Positions 35,129-43,756 of a DNA stretch of 64,000 nucleotides are shown here, in pieces (the first letter of the stretch is position 1; each line of letters starts with the position of its first letter). The position numbers were made by a program, and so were the translations under genes. Under the pieces are notes generated by a model. It was given only the letters and a program-made list of their open reading frames with translations. It was not told where the DNA came from and did not search any database. This stretch comes from Motilimonas sp. E26 (GTDB lineage Bacteria > Pseudomonadota > Gammaproteobacteria > Enterobacterales > CBDFNC01). Location: NCBI RefSeq assembly GCF_021278025.1, contig NZ_JAIBHJ010000012.1:62001-126000 (forward strand), in the 5' to 3' direction.

Positions 35129-37126
35129 TTATTTATGGCCTAGGCGATGCCAGAAGTAGGCAAAATCCATGGCTTTGGTATAAGCGCTTTGTTTTAAATC
35201 AGCCGCGCCAGCATGACCTCCTTCGATGTTTTCATAGTAGAAAAATGGGTGGCCAAATTCTGCCATTTTAGCGGCTAGTTTGCGGGCGTGGGCAGGATGA
35301 ACACGATCATCCTTGGTTGATGTTCTCAACAACACTTTAGGGTAGTTGCGATTTTCGACTAAATTTTGATAAGGCGAGTAAGTTTTGATAACGGCCCAGT
35401 CTTCTGCAATATCGGGATTTCCATACTCTGCCATCCAACTGGCACCGGCTAAAAGTAGATGAAAGCGTTTCATGTCCAGTAAGGGTACCAGAATATTAAT
35501 TGCATTAAACAGTTCAGGACGTTGAGTTAAGCATACGCCCATCAACAAGCCGCCATTTGAGCCGCCCATTGCGCCAAGGTGTTTTGGTTGGGTCACCTTA
35601 CGATTGATTAAATCTTCTGCAACAGCAAAAAAGTCATCATAGGCGCGTTGGCGATGATGAGTGAGAGCTGCCTGATGCCAAGCTGGGCCAAACTCGCCAC
35701 CCCCGCGGATGTTGGCGATGGCATATGCGCCCCCTTGTGCGAGCCAAGTTTTACCCGCATGCGCCAGATAGCTTGGCTTTAATGCAATTTCGAAGCCGCC
35801 ATAACCATACAAAATAGTGGGGGTGTTGCTATCGAGTAACAGGTCTTTTTGTGCGATCAGAAAATAGGGAACTTGCGTACCGTCTTTTGAGTTAACCCAA
35901 TGCTGCTGCACCTGAAGATTGCTTTGATCAAATTGAGGCGCTAATTGGTATAAAATTTTCGGCTGCTGATTAGGAGCAAGTAAAAATAATGATTCTGGCA
36001 GCAGGAAGCCTTCAGCTTTAACGAGTACGCTGTCGTCCTCTTCGCTGGCATCAATAACCGATAAACTTAAGTTTGCCTGTGGCGTGAGATCAGTGGCATG
36101 CCAGCTTTTGTCGAGGCCAAGTAAGCGCGAACTAACGTTTTCAAGTAGCTCAAGGTAAAGTACGTTTTTGGCTGGCGTAATGCGCTGGATTGCCGCTTTG
36201 CCACTAGGGCGATACACCAGCGTTGGCTCAGGCTGTTTAGATAATAAGCTTGCCATTGGCAAAGCGACTAAATCGGCTTGTTTAAACTCAAGCCAATCTG
36301 TTTTTAAGCTGACCAGTACATGGTCGTTAAACAGCCCTTGAATATCGTGTTGTTCAGGTAAGGGCAGTTCGATCAATTGCTGGCCAATAAGGATATAAGT
36401 GCGGTGATGGAAAAAATCAACACAGCGAGTGACGCCTGTGTATGATTGTTCGCCTTGCTCTAAACGAAAAGTAAAAAGGCCCATTTCTGAAGTCGGAATA
36501 GTCAGTAGCGACTGACTATTATTAAGATCTTTTTGACGGCTCCATAGTTTAACTTGTGCCGGATAGCCAGAATCAGTCAAGCTGCTTGGGCCAAAATCCG
36601 TTGCCACTATTATTTGCTGTTCATTTACCCAAGCGACCATGTTCTTGGCTTTAGGTAAGTGAAACCCTTCTTTTTCAAACCTGTTTGTTTCAAGGTTAAA
36701 TTCGCGAATAATGCCTGCATCACTGCCGCCTGGGCTGAGTTTAACCAAGGCTTTGTTGTGCCCTGGTGCCAGTACATCTATGCCGCCAAGAACCCAGTTG
36801 GCTTGCTCATGTTTATTTAAAGCATCAAGGTCAAGTAAGGTTTCCCACTTGGGCTTGCCAGCCACAAAATCGGAAAAGGCTGCTTTACGCCATACGCCTT
36901 TGATATGGTCTTTGTCTTGCCAAAAATTAAAGTAATTGCCGTCGCGTCGAGTCCCATAGGGGATTTTTTGGTTGTTCTCAAGGCTGCTTAAAATCGCATC
37001 TTGAAATGGCTTAAATACAGGGATTTGCTCTAACTCGGCTTGGCTGCGTTGGTTCTGCTCCTTTACCCAATCAAGGGCAAGTTGGCTTTCCACTTCTTCT
37101 AACCATAAATAGTTGTCTTGTTCCAT
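35129..37126 (-). CDS. S9A prolyl-oligopeptidase family serine peptidase
   Basis: A 665-residue cytoplasmic oligopeptidase. An N-terminal beta-propeller (about 60-380) gates access to an alpha/beta-hydrolase domain (about 400-665). The catalytic triad is Ser in GGSNGGLLMG (about 524), Asp in TKDDRVHP (about 607) and His in EGGHAG (about 638). No signal peptide is present. It cleaves short peptides, often after proline. It is adjacent to the M17 gene on the same strand and divergent from the Yej-type peptide importer, so imported peptides would meet these enzymes in the cytoplasm. Confidence 0.93.
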   Translation of the reverse strand: MEQDNYLWLEEVESQLALDWVKEQNQRSQAELEQIPVFKPFQDAILSSLENNQKIPYGTRRDGNYFNFWQDKDHIKGVWRKAAFSDFVAGKPKWETLLDLDALNKHEQANWVLGGIDVLAPGHNKALVKLSPGGSDAGIIREFNLETNRFEKEGFHLPKAKNMVAWVNEQQIIVATDFGPSSLTDSGYPAQVKLWSRQKDLNNSQSLLTIPTSEMGLFTFRLEQGEQSYTGVTRCVDFFHHRTYILIGQQLIELPLPEQHDIQGLFNDHVLVSLKTDWLEFKQADLVALPMASLLSKQPEPTLVYRPSGKAAIQRITPAKNVLYLELLENVSSRLLGLDKSWHATDLTPQANLSLSVIDASEEDDSVLVKAEGFLLPESLFLLAPNQQPKILYQLAPQFDQSNLQVQQHWVNSKDGTQVPYFLIAQKDLLLDSNTPTILYGYGGFEIALKPSYLAHAGKTWLAQGGAYAIANIRGGGEFGPAWHQAALTHHRQRAYDDFFAVAEDLINRKVTQPKHLGAMGGSNGGLLMGVCLTQRPELFNAINILVPLLDMKRFHLLLAGASWMAEYGNPDIAEDWAVIKTYSPYQNLVENRNYPKVLLRTSTKDDRVHPAHARKLAAKMAEFGHPFFYYENIEGGHAGAADLKQSAYTKAMDFAYFWHRLGHK

Positions 37127-37695
37127 GTGTACTCCAAATTTTAAGGTGAAATGGTTTTCCGAGCCACCAAAGTGAGAAATAGGTGTCAGCCAAATTAGTG
37201 GAATAATGCCAAATTGGATCTATCAAGGCATAACACAAGGCGCATTGAGTTAACAAAGTGTCTATTAATAAGCTCTAAAGGCGCACTCAGTGAGGCTTGA
37301 GCTGAGCAACAGGTATATATCAATTGATAATTATTTTCACTTATAAAAAATCGATTATGTGTTACAAACACGATTTTGTTCCTTGCTTTTCGCGCTATTA
37401 ACTGGGTAAGCCATGGGCAGGATCATTTACTGATACTCAGCGTATCGTGCAGTGAGGTTTTAGGGGTGAGCGCAGTAAGACAAAGGAAATGCCGTGCTAG
37501 AATGCGCCAATTCTAAAATGGTGCGACAACTATCAACAGCCAGCCAACATTGTTCAATCATTGTTTAATCGGCACTGTTAACACTAAGGTGGTTAGGGTG
37601 GTGCTCAGTTTAGTCTTATCGGGCAACATGATTGCTTGGCCGAGTCGGCAGTACTGATTCATAACGAATCATTAGCTCAAAAAGGAGAGAGGGTT
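37127..37695. promoter_or_regulatory. Divergent control region between S9A peptidase and peptide importer; no gene seen
   Basis: Holds the promoters of both divergent units. Visible elements are the Fur-box-like site at 37325-37339, the overlapping palindrome ATCAATTGAT (37319-37328), and the inverted repeat TGATTC-ATAAC-GAATCA (37655-37671) about 25 bp before the importer start. No convincing coding frame. Confidence 0.5.
37325..37339. promoter_or_regulatory. Fur-box-like site
   Basis: TGATAAT-T-ATTTTCA matches the 7-1-7 Fur consensus TGATAAT-n-ATTATCA at 13 of 14 positions. It lies 199 bp upstream of the S9A start and 357 bp upstream of the importer start. Iron control is inferred; the flanking GATAA hexamer of the 19-mer is poor. 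Confidence 0.5.
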
Positions 37696-38712
37696 GTGCT
37701 AGCCTATTTTATCCGGCGTTTATTGCTGGTTATCCCTACATTTATTGGTATCACCGTATTGGTATTTACCATCACTCGTTTTGTGCCCGGTGGGCCAATG
37801 GAACGAGCCATTGCTGAAATGCAGCAAATGAGCTTGTCTCAAGGCAGCAGCATGAGCAGCAACTCGCTGTCAGAAGAGCAATTAGCTGATTTAAGCGCTT
37901 TTTATGGCATGGATAAACCCGTTTGGCAGGCCTATCTCGATTGGATGGGTAAGTTGTTACAAGGTGACTTAGGTGAGTCGACTTTTTATCAAGATCCGGT
38001 ATTAGACTTGATTCTTGATCGGCTTCCTGTTTCAACCTTTTATGGCGTTTGTTTATTCCTTATCAGTTATGGGGTCTCTATTCCCTTAGGGATTGCCAAA
38101 GCGCGTCACCATGGCAGCTGGTTTGATAATTTATCTTCTATTGCGATATTTGTTGGCTTTGCGCTGCCCGGATTCGTGGTCGGTATATTGCTGTTAACAG
38201 TATTTTCATTTCAACTGGAATGGTTCCCATTTGGCGGTTTTGTCAGTGATGAATTTGAAGACTTAGAAACCCTTGGCGAACAAGCATATGAGATCCTCTG
38301 GCATGCCGTGCTGCCTTTGCTGGCCTATGCAATTGGCGATTTCGCCATCCTCACCATGACCATGAAAAACTCGCTAATGGAAAATTTGTCAGCAGATTAT
38401 GTTCGTACTGCGATTGCTAAAGGATTGCCTTTTGACAAAGCATTAAAACAACATGCATTGCGCAACAGTTTGATCCCTATTGCCAGTCATTTTGGCGCGG
38501 TAGTGAGTGTGTTCTTTGCTGGTTCGTTTTTGATTGAAGCCGTGTTTAATATCGACGGTATTGGTTTACTGGGTTACGACGCGATATTACAGCGCGATTA
38601 CCCTGTCGTGATGGGTATTTTGGTGATGACCTCCATTGCCATGATGATCGGAAATATCTTATCGGATATCTGTGTTGCTATAGTCGATCCACGCGTTAAG
38701 TTTGGGAAGTAG
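37696..38712 (+). CDS. yejB: Peptide ABC transporter permease, YejB type
   Basis: A 338-residue inner-membrane permease of the DppB/OppB superfamily with Yej-type features: IRRLLLVIPTFIGITVLVFTI at the start, FVPGGPMERAIAEMQQM, LTMTMKNSLMENLSADYVRTAIAKGLP (the EAA loop) and FIEAVFNIDGIGLLGYDAILQRDYPVVMG. The GTG at 37696 was chosen: AAGGAGAGA precedes it by 8 bases and the homologues begin at this residue; the longer in-frame reading (ATT at 37636) has no ribosome site. First gene of an operon with yejE, yejA and two ATPases. Confidence 0.88.
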   Translation: MLAYFIRRLLLVIPTFIGITVLVFTITRFVPGGPMERAIAEMQQMSLSQGSSMSSNSLSEEQLADLSAFYGMDKPVWQAYLDWMGKLLQGDLGESTFYQDPVLDLILDRLPVSTFYGVCLFLISYGVSIPLGIAKARHHGSWFDNLSSIAIFVGFALPGFVVGILLLTVFSFQLEWFPFGGFVSDEFEDLETLGEQAYEILWHAVLPLLAYAIGDFAILTMTMKNSLMENLSADYVRTAIAKGLPFDKALKQHALRNSLIPIASHFGAVVSVFFAGSFLIEAVFNIDGIGLLGYDAILQRDYPVVMGILVMTSIAMMIGNILSDICVAIVDPRVKFGK

Positions 38713-38717
38713 ATGAT

Positions 38718-39761
38718 ATGAAATTAAATCCATTAACCCTAAAAAAACTTAATCGTTTTCGTTCTATTAAGCGTGGTTATTATTCAGCTGTTATTTTATT
38801 CATTTTAATGATGCTGTCGGCTTTTGCCGAGCTGTGGGTGAACAATCGAGCCATCGTGGTGAACTATGAAGGTAATTGGTATTTTCCAACTTACAGTGAT
38901 GTATACCCAGGTAAAACCTTCGGTCTTGATTACGCTTATGAAACCAAGTATCGCGAATTACAATTGCAATTTGAGCAAGATGGCAGTGATAACTGGGTAG
39001 TGATGCCGATCATTCCCTATAACCCATTTGAAAACAATTATTCAGAGGGGGAATACCCACCAACGGCACCTTCATTTGAAGATAAGCATTACCTTGGCAC
39101 AGACACTTACGGCCGTGATGTAGCTGCGCGCCTGATTTACGGTTTTCGTTTAGCCATGGGCTTTGCCTTTTTGGTTATGGCTATTTGTTACGCCATTGGT
39201 GTTACCGTGGGCTGTTTTATGGGGTATTGGGGCGGCAAGGTTGACTTGTTTGGCCAGCGTATTATTGAAATATGGAGTCAACTACCGGGTATCTATGTGA
39301 TCATGATTATCGTGTCGATATTTGGCTCTAACTTCTGGCTCTTTGTCATGATCATCGTGATGTTTAACTGGACCGCGATGACTTGGTATATGCGCACGTT
39401 GACCTATAAGGAAAAGGCTCGTGAATACGTGATGGCAGCCAAAGCACAAGGGGCTTCAACTGCTCGTATTATTTTTAAACACATCATGCCTAATACCTTG
39501 ATGATGATAGTGACCATGGCACCATTTACCATAGTCGGTAACTTAACCTTACTGACCTCACTCGATTACTTAGGTTTGGGGCTTGCGCCGCCAACGCCGA
39601 GTTGGGGGGAGATGTTGTCACAAGGTAAAGATAATTTAGACGCAGTGTGGATTGTGGCCTCGGTAGTGACGGCGATTGTGTTGGTGCTAACCATGGTGAC
39701 CTTTGTCGGTGAAGCCATTCGAGAAGCGTTTGACCCGAAAAAGCACACTAAATATATCTAA
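38718..39761 (+). CDS. yejE: Peptide ABC transporter permease, YejE type
   Basis: A 347-residue permease that pairs with YejB. The Yej-type N terminus carries RGYYSAVILFILMMLSAFAELWVNNRAIVVNYEGNWYFPTY, followed by a long periplasmic loop. Then come HYLGTDTYGRDVAARLIYGFRLAMGFAF and the EAA loop EYVMAAKAQGASTARIIFKHIMPN. It starts 5 bp after yejB. The 105-bp gap to yejA carries two strong hairpins. Confidence 0.88.
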   Translation: MKLNPLTLKKLNRFRSIKRGYYSAVILFILMMLSAFAELWVNNRAIVVNYEGNWYFPTYSDVYPGKTFGLDYAYETKYRELQLQFEQDGSDNWVVMPIIPYNPFENNYSEGEYPPTAPSFEDKHYLGTDTYGRDVAARLIYGFRLAMGFAFLVMAICYAIGVTVGCFMGYWGGKVDLFGQRIIEIWSQLPGIYVIMIIVSIFGSNFWLFVMIIVMFNWTAMTWYMRTLTYKEKAREYVMAAKAQGASTARIIFKHIMPNTLMMIVTMAPFTIVGNLTLLTSLDYLGLGLAPPTPSWGEMLSQGKDNLDAVWIVASVVTAIVLVLTMVTFVGEAIREAFDPKKHTKYI

Positions 39762-39770
39762 CTAGGTGAG

Positions 39771-39839
39771 CTGGCGCTAAGTGAATGAGTTGCGCCAGAT
39801 TAACCCCGCTGTCGCCATGATAGTTCGTGGCTGACAGCG
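39771..39839 (+). other. Two tandem intercistronic hairpins before yejA
   Basis: First: CTGGCGC / GCGCCAG (39771-39777 with 39792-39798). Second: CGCTGTC-GCCA / TGGC-T-GACAGCG (39807-39817 with 39828-39839), an 11-bp stem with one bulged T. No T-run. They probably stabilise or process the mRNA to raise binding-protein output relative to the permeases. Confidence 0.65.
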
Positions 39840-39866
39840 CGATGGACAAAAGTAAAAGGACAGATT

Positions 39867-41675
39867 ATGAAGTTAAGTCTTAAATTGCATCAGGCCATTT
39901 TTGTTATTGCCAGCTTAGTTTCTGCGGCGGCTTATAGCGCCGAGTTGCCAGAAAACTTGCAGTGGGAAAACAACAATGATGAGCCTGTTTTTGCCTCTGA
40001 CCAAGCAAAGAAAGGTGGTACGCTGCGTCTGTTTGCTGATAGTTACCCGCCGACATTTCGCGTGGTTGGACCAAACTCCAATGGTGAATTTAGAGAGTAT
40101 ATTCTAGCCAATCAAATGGCGTTGACTATGCTGCATCCCAACACGAAAAAATATATTCCGCAAATTGCTACCGATTGGGCGATCACTGAAGACTTTAAAA
40201 CCGTTTATTTCAAGCTTGATCCAAGAGCGCGTTGGTCTGACGGTGAAAAAGTAACTGCTGACGATTTTGTTTATACCCGTGAGTTTCACTTAAATCCGAA
40301 TATTAAAGCGCCTTGGTACCATGAGTATTACACCAACCAGCTGGTGAATGTGACCAAATATGATGATTACACAATATCGGTAACGTTAGGTGAAGCGAAA
40401 GCGAAAGAAGAGCTGATTGGTTCAACAAGCATTATCCCCGTGCCTGAGCACTTCTATAAGGGGCGAATTGGTAAAAACTGGGTTAAAGATGCCAACTGGG
40501 AAGTGGCACCTAATACAGGCCCTTACATTCTGTCTAAATTTAAAAAAGGTAAAACGGTTACCTTAACGCGCAATAAAGACTGGTGGGCGAAGGATCTTAA
40601 ATTTCAAAAAAATCGCTTTAATGTGGATAAAATCCGCATCAAGGTAATTCGCGATAAAGCCATTGCTTATAAGCACTTTTTAAAGGGCAAGCTAGATACT
40701 TTTGAAATGCCTGAGCCGATTTATTGGCATGAAAAAACCAAAAAGCGAGAGTTTGCTCACGGTTATATTAAGCGCACACTGGCGTATAACGACAAGCCAC
40801 GCATACCTTGGGGCATTTACCTCAACACTCAGTCGCCGATTTTGTCTGACATTAATGTGCGCCTTGGCTTGCAACACGCAATCAACATGCAAAAAGGGAT
40901 AAATAAAGCATTACGTGGCGATGTACAGCGTTTACCGCAGTTCACATCGGGTAATGGAGACTATCAAGCTGATATTCAGCCGCGCGAGTTTGACCTGAAA
41001 AAAGCCGCAGAATACTTTGAAAAAGCGGGTTGGGGAGCACGTGACGACATGGGCATTCGCGTTAAAGATGGGCAAACCCTATCCGTAGAGCTGATGTATA
41101 GCGGAGATGAGCGCAACGACATGATGGTTATTTTACGTGAGGAAGCGAAAAAGGCCGGTGTTGATTTAGTACTTAATAAAGTGGACTTTACGACCCGAAT
41201 TCGCACCGTTGGAGAGAATAAGCATCAAGCCTACTGGGGAGGCTGGGGAGTGGGTGTTTTAGCTCCTGCTTACTGGCAGTTCTTCCATTCTGTACATGTG
41301 GGTCAAAACAATACTAATAACACCACTAACACCGCGGATCCTGAGCTTGATAAATTGATTGAAGCTTATCGTAGCGAATTCGATGTCGCAGTACGCATTA
41401 AACAAGCTAAGCAAATTCAGCACATGCTACACGAGCAAGCGATGTTCATTCCGGGCTATCAAGAGTCAACCTCTCGAGCGGCACATTGGCGCTGGGTGCA
41501 CTTACCTGAAGTACCTATTACGCGCTCGTCTCGTGAAATGTTCAGGCTAGGCGGAGCAACGCGCTTTGGCTTGTTCTGGATTGATGAAGAAGAGAAAAAA
41601 GCGGTGTTAAGAGCCAAGAAAAAGCGTGAACCTTTTGAGCCGGAGTTGAAGATAGATGAAACCTTTAAAATCTAA
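39867..41675 (+). CDS. yejA: Peptide ABC transporter, periplasmic binding protein (YejA type)
   Basis: A 602-residue SBP_bac_5 protein; Escherichia coli YejA is about the same length. A signal peptide covers about 1-24 (cleaved near AYSA). Typical parts are KGGTLRLFADSYPPTFRVVGPNSNGEF, the solute-binding core WSDGEKVTADDFVYTREFHL, and LTRNKDWWAKD. It should bind oligopeptides or peptide-like compounds in the periplasm. It lies in the middle of the operon rather than first, and the downstream ATPase start overlaps its end by 20 bases. The operon order is B-E-A plus two ATPases, unlike yejABEF of enterics. Confidence 0.88.
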   Translation: MKLSLKLHQAIFVIASLVSAAAYSAELPENLQWENNNDEPVFASDQAKKGGTLRLFADSYPPTFRVVGPNSNGEFREYILANQMALTMLHPNTKKYIPQIATDWAITEDFKTVYFKLDPRARWSDGEKVTADDFVYTREFHLNPNIKAPWYHEYYTNQLVNVTKYDDYTISVTLGEAKAKEELIGSTSIIPVPEHFYKGRIGKNWVKDANWEVAPNTGPYILSKFKKGKTVTLTRNKDWWAKDLKFQKNRFNVDKIRIKVIRDKAIAYKHFLKGKLDTFEMPEPIYWHEKTKKREFAHGYIKRTLAYNDKPRIPWGIYLNTQSPILSDINVRLGLQHAINMQKGINKALRGDVQRLPQFTSGNGDYQADIQPREFDLKKAAEYFEKAGWGARDDMGIRVKDGQTLSVELMYSGDERNDMMVILREEAKKAGVDLVLNKVDFTTRIRTVGENKHQAYWGGWGVGVLAPAYWQFFHSVHVGQNNTNNTTNTADPELDKLIEAYRSEFDVAVRIKQAKQIQHMLHEQAMFIPGYQESTSRAAHWRWVHLPEVPITRSSREMFRLGGATRFGLFWIDEEEKKAVLRAKKKREPFEPELKIDETFKI

Positions 41676-42699
41676 CCTTAGCTCAAGTCATGAGCAGCAA
41701 GAGGCAATAAGTAATTTAGGCGAGGTGGTTTTAGATGTGCGTCAGCTAGAAACCACCTTTACGACTGAGCAAGGCCCCATAAAGGTTCTTGATGGCGTAA
41801 GCTTTCAAGCCAAGCGCGGTCAAACTATTGGTATTGTCGGTGAGTCTGGCTGCGGTAAAAGTGTTACCTCACTTTCTATCATGGGTTTATTACCTCGTCC
41901 CCATGGCCAAGTCACTGGCGGTGAAGTGATTTATAAGGGGCAGGACGTAACGAAATTGCCACCAGAAAAGCTCTATGAAATGCGTGGTGATCGTATTGCG
42001 ATGATTTTCCAAGAGCCAATGACAGCATTGAACCCAGTGCATACTATTGGTGAGCAGCTCTGTGAGGTGTTTCGTTTACATCGCCCTGAATTTAATAAAC
42101 AGCAGCGCAAAATTGAAGCGATTAAAATGCTGAAAAAAGTGGATATTCCAGCACCTGAAAAGCGCTTTGATGTTTACCCTCATGAGCTATCGGGCGGCAT
42201 GCGTCAGCGAGTAATGATTGCCATTGCCCTTGCGTGTAAGCCGGATATTTTGATTGCGGATGAGCCCACCACTGCGTTAGATGTGACGATTCAAGCGCAA
42301 ATTTTAAGCTTGATGAAAGACTTGCAAAAAGAAACAGGCATGGCAATTATTTTTATCACTCACGACTTAGGTGTGGTTGCTGAAATTTGTGATGAAGTGG
42401 TGGTGATGTATGCGGGAAGAGCAGTAGAAAAAACCAATGTGTTTGAACTGTTTGAAAATCCACGTCATCCATACAGCCGTGGTTTACTTAATTCAATTCC
42501 TCGCCTTGATGACAAACCGAAAACACGGTTAAACACCATTGAAGGCTCAGTGCCATCCCTTGCCGATATGCCAAAGGGTTGTCGTTTTTACAATCGCTGT
42601 CCAGATCGTCAAAATAAGTGTGAGAGCCAAACGCCAGTACCTGAAATGATCGCTGATGATCATATGGTGAGCTGCTTAAGGTTGAAGGAGTTAAGCTAA
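41656..42699 (+). CDS. Peptide ABC transporter ATPase (OppD/DppD-like)
   Basis: A 347-residue ATPase. Walker A is GESGCGKS, the Q loop is MIFQEPMTALNPVHTIGEQ, the signature is LSGGMRQRV, and Walker B is ILIADEPTTALDVT. The C-terminal oligopeptide/dipeptide domain includes cysteines in KGCRFYNRCPDRQNKC, a possible Fe-S or metal site seen in OppD/DppD. It corresponds to the first half of the fused YejF of enterics. Its start overlaps yejA by 20 bases, and its stop overlaps the next ATPase by one base (TAATG), so translation is coupled. Confidence 0.9.
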   Translation: MKPLKSNLSSSHEQQEAISNLGEVVLDVRQLETTFTTEQGPIKVLDGVSFQAKRGQTIGIVGESGCGKSVTSLSIMGLLPRPHGQVTGGEVIYKGQDVTKLPPEKLYEMRGDRIAMIFQEPMTALNPVHTIGEQLCEVFRLHRPEFNKQQRKIEAIKMLKKVDIPAPEKRFDVYPHELSGGMRQRVMIAIALACKPDILIADEPTTALDVTIQAQILSLMKDLQKETGMAIIFITHDLGVVAEICDEVVVMYAGRAVEKTNVFELFENPRHPYSRGLLNSIPRLDDKPKTRLNTIEGSVPSLADMPKGCRFYNRCPDRQNKCESQTPVPEMIADDHMVSCLRLKELS

Positions 42700-43673
42700 T
42701 GAGTGATGTTGTATTATCGATTCGCGATCTTAAGCAGCACTTTGCTATTGGCGGAGGCTTGTTTTCAAAGAAAAAATTTGTTTATGCCGTTGATGGTATC
42801 AGTTTAGATGTTAAGGCCGGCGAAACATTAGGGTTGGTGGGCGAATCGGGCTGTGGAAAAAGTACCGTAGGGCGGACTTTACTTAAGTTATACGAGCCAA
42901 CCTCAGGTAAGATTTTCTTTGAAGGGCGTGATATCACTGACTTACCGGTCAGAGAAATGGCTGAGCTGCGCAAAGAAATGCAGATTATTTTCCAAGACCC
43001 TATGGAAAGTTTAAATGCGCGCCATACAGTGGGTGGCATCATGGCTGAACCGTTTGAAATCCATGGTATTGGGACTCCGGAAGAGCGTCGCGTATGGGTA
43101 GAAGAACTATTAGTAAAAGTCGGGTTACCAAAGACAGCGGCAGATCGCTATCCTCATGAATTCTCTGGGGGGCAGCGTCAACGTATTGGTATTGCAAGGG
43201 CTATCGCCTTAAAGCCAAAAATTATTGTATGTGATGAAGCGGTATCAGCGCTGGACGTCTCGGTGCAATCGCAGATTGTGAATCTGTTACTTGACCTGCA
43301 ACAAGAAATGAACCTAGCACTGATATTTATTGCCCATGATTTGTCAGTGGTAAAGCATATCTCTGATCGCATAGCTGTGATGTATTTAGGCAAAATTGTA
43401 GAAATTGGCGCTGCTGAAACGTTGTATAAAGAGCCAAAGCATCCTTATACTCAAGCGTTAATATCGGCGATCCCTATTCCCAATCCACGCTTACGCAACA
43501 AACGGATTATTCTCAAAGGTGATGTGCCATCGCCAATGGATCCGCCTGCGGGATGTCATTTCAATGCTCGTTGTATCCATGCCACGGATTTATGTCGCGA
43601 GCAGCGACCCGATTTGGTTAGTGTTGGTGAAAACGGTCATCAAGCTGCGTGTCATTTAGTGCAGTCAAATTAG
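42699..43673 (+). CDS. Peptide ABC transporter ATPase (OppF/DppF-like)
   Basis: A 324-residue ATPase. Walker A is GESGCGKST, the Q loop is IIFQDPMESLNARHTVGG, the signature is FSGGQRQRI, and Walker B is IIVCDEAVSALDVSVQ. The C-terminal oligopeptide domain carries PPAGCHFNARCIHATDLC. It is the counterpart of the second half of YejF. The pair here is encoded as two genes rather than one. A strong terminator follows at 43692-43729, ending the importer operon. Confidence 0.9.
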   Translation: MSDVVLSIRDLKQHFAIGGGLFSKKKFVYAVDGISLDVKAGETLGLVGESGCGKSTVGRTLLKLYEPTSGKIFFEGRDITDLPVREMAELRKEMQIIFQDPMESLNARHTVGGIMAEPFEIHGIGTPEERRVWVEELLVKVGLPKTAADRYPHEFSGGQRQRIGIARAIALKPKIIVCDEAVSALDVSVQSQIVNLLLDLQQEMNLALIFIAHDLSVVKHISDRIAVMYLGKIVEIGAAETLYKEPKHPYTQALISAIPIPNPRLRNKRIILKGDVPSPMDPPAGCHFNARCIHATDLCREQRPDLVSVGENGHQAACHLVQSN

Positions 43674-43691
43674 TAAAGCCAGTTATCCTTG

Positions 43692-43729
43692 ACGCCGCCG
43701 AGCACTTTTTGTCAGGCGGCGTTTTTTTT
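43692..43729 (+). terminator. Terminator after peptide importer operon
   Basis: Stem ACGCCGCC / GGCGGCGT with a 15-base loop, followed by eight T. It ends about 27 bases before the pcp start. Confidence 0.9.
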
Positions 43730-43756
43730 ATGCTTAGTGTTAGTTGAATAACAGTA

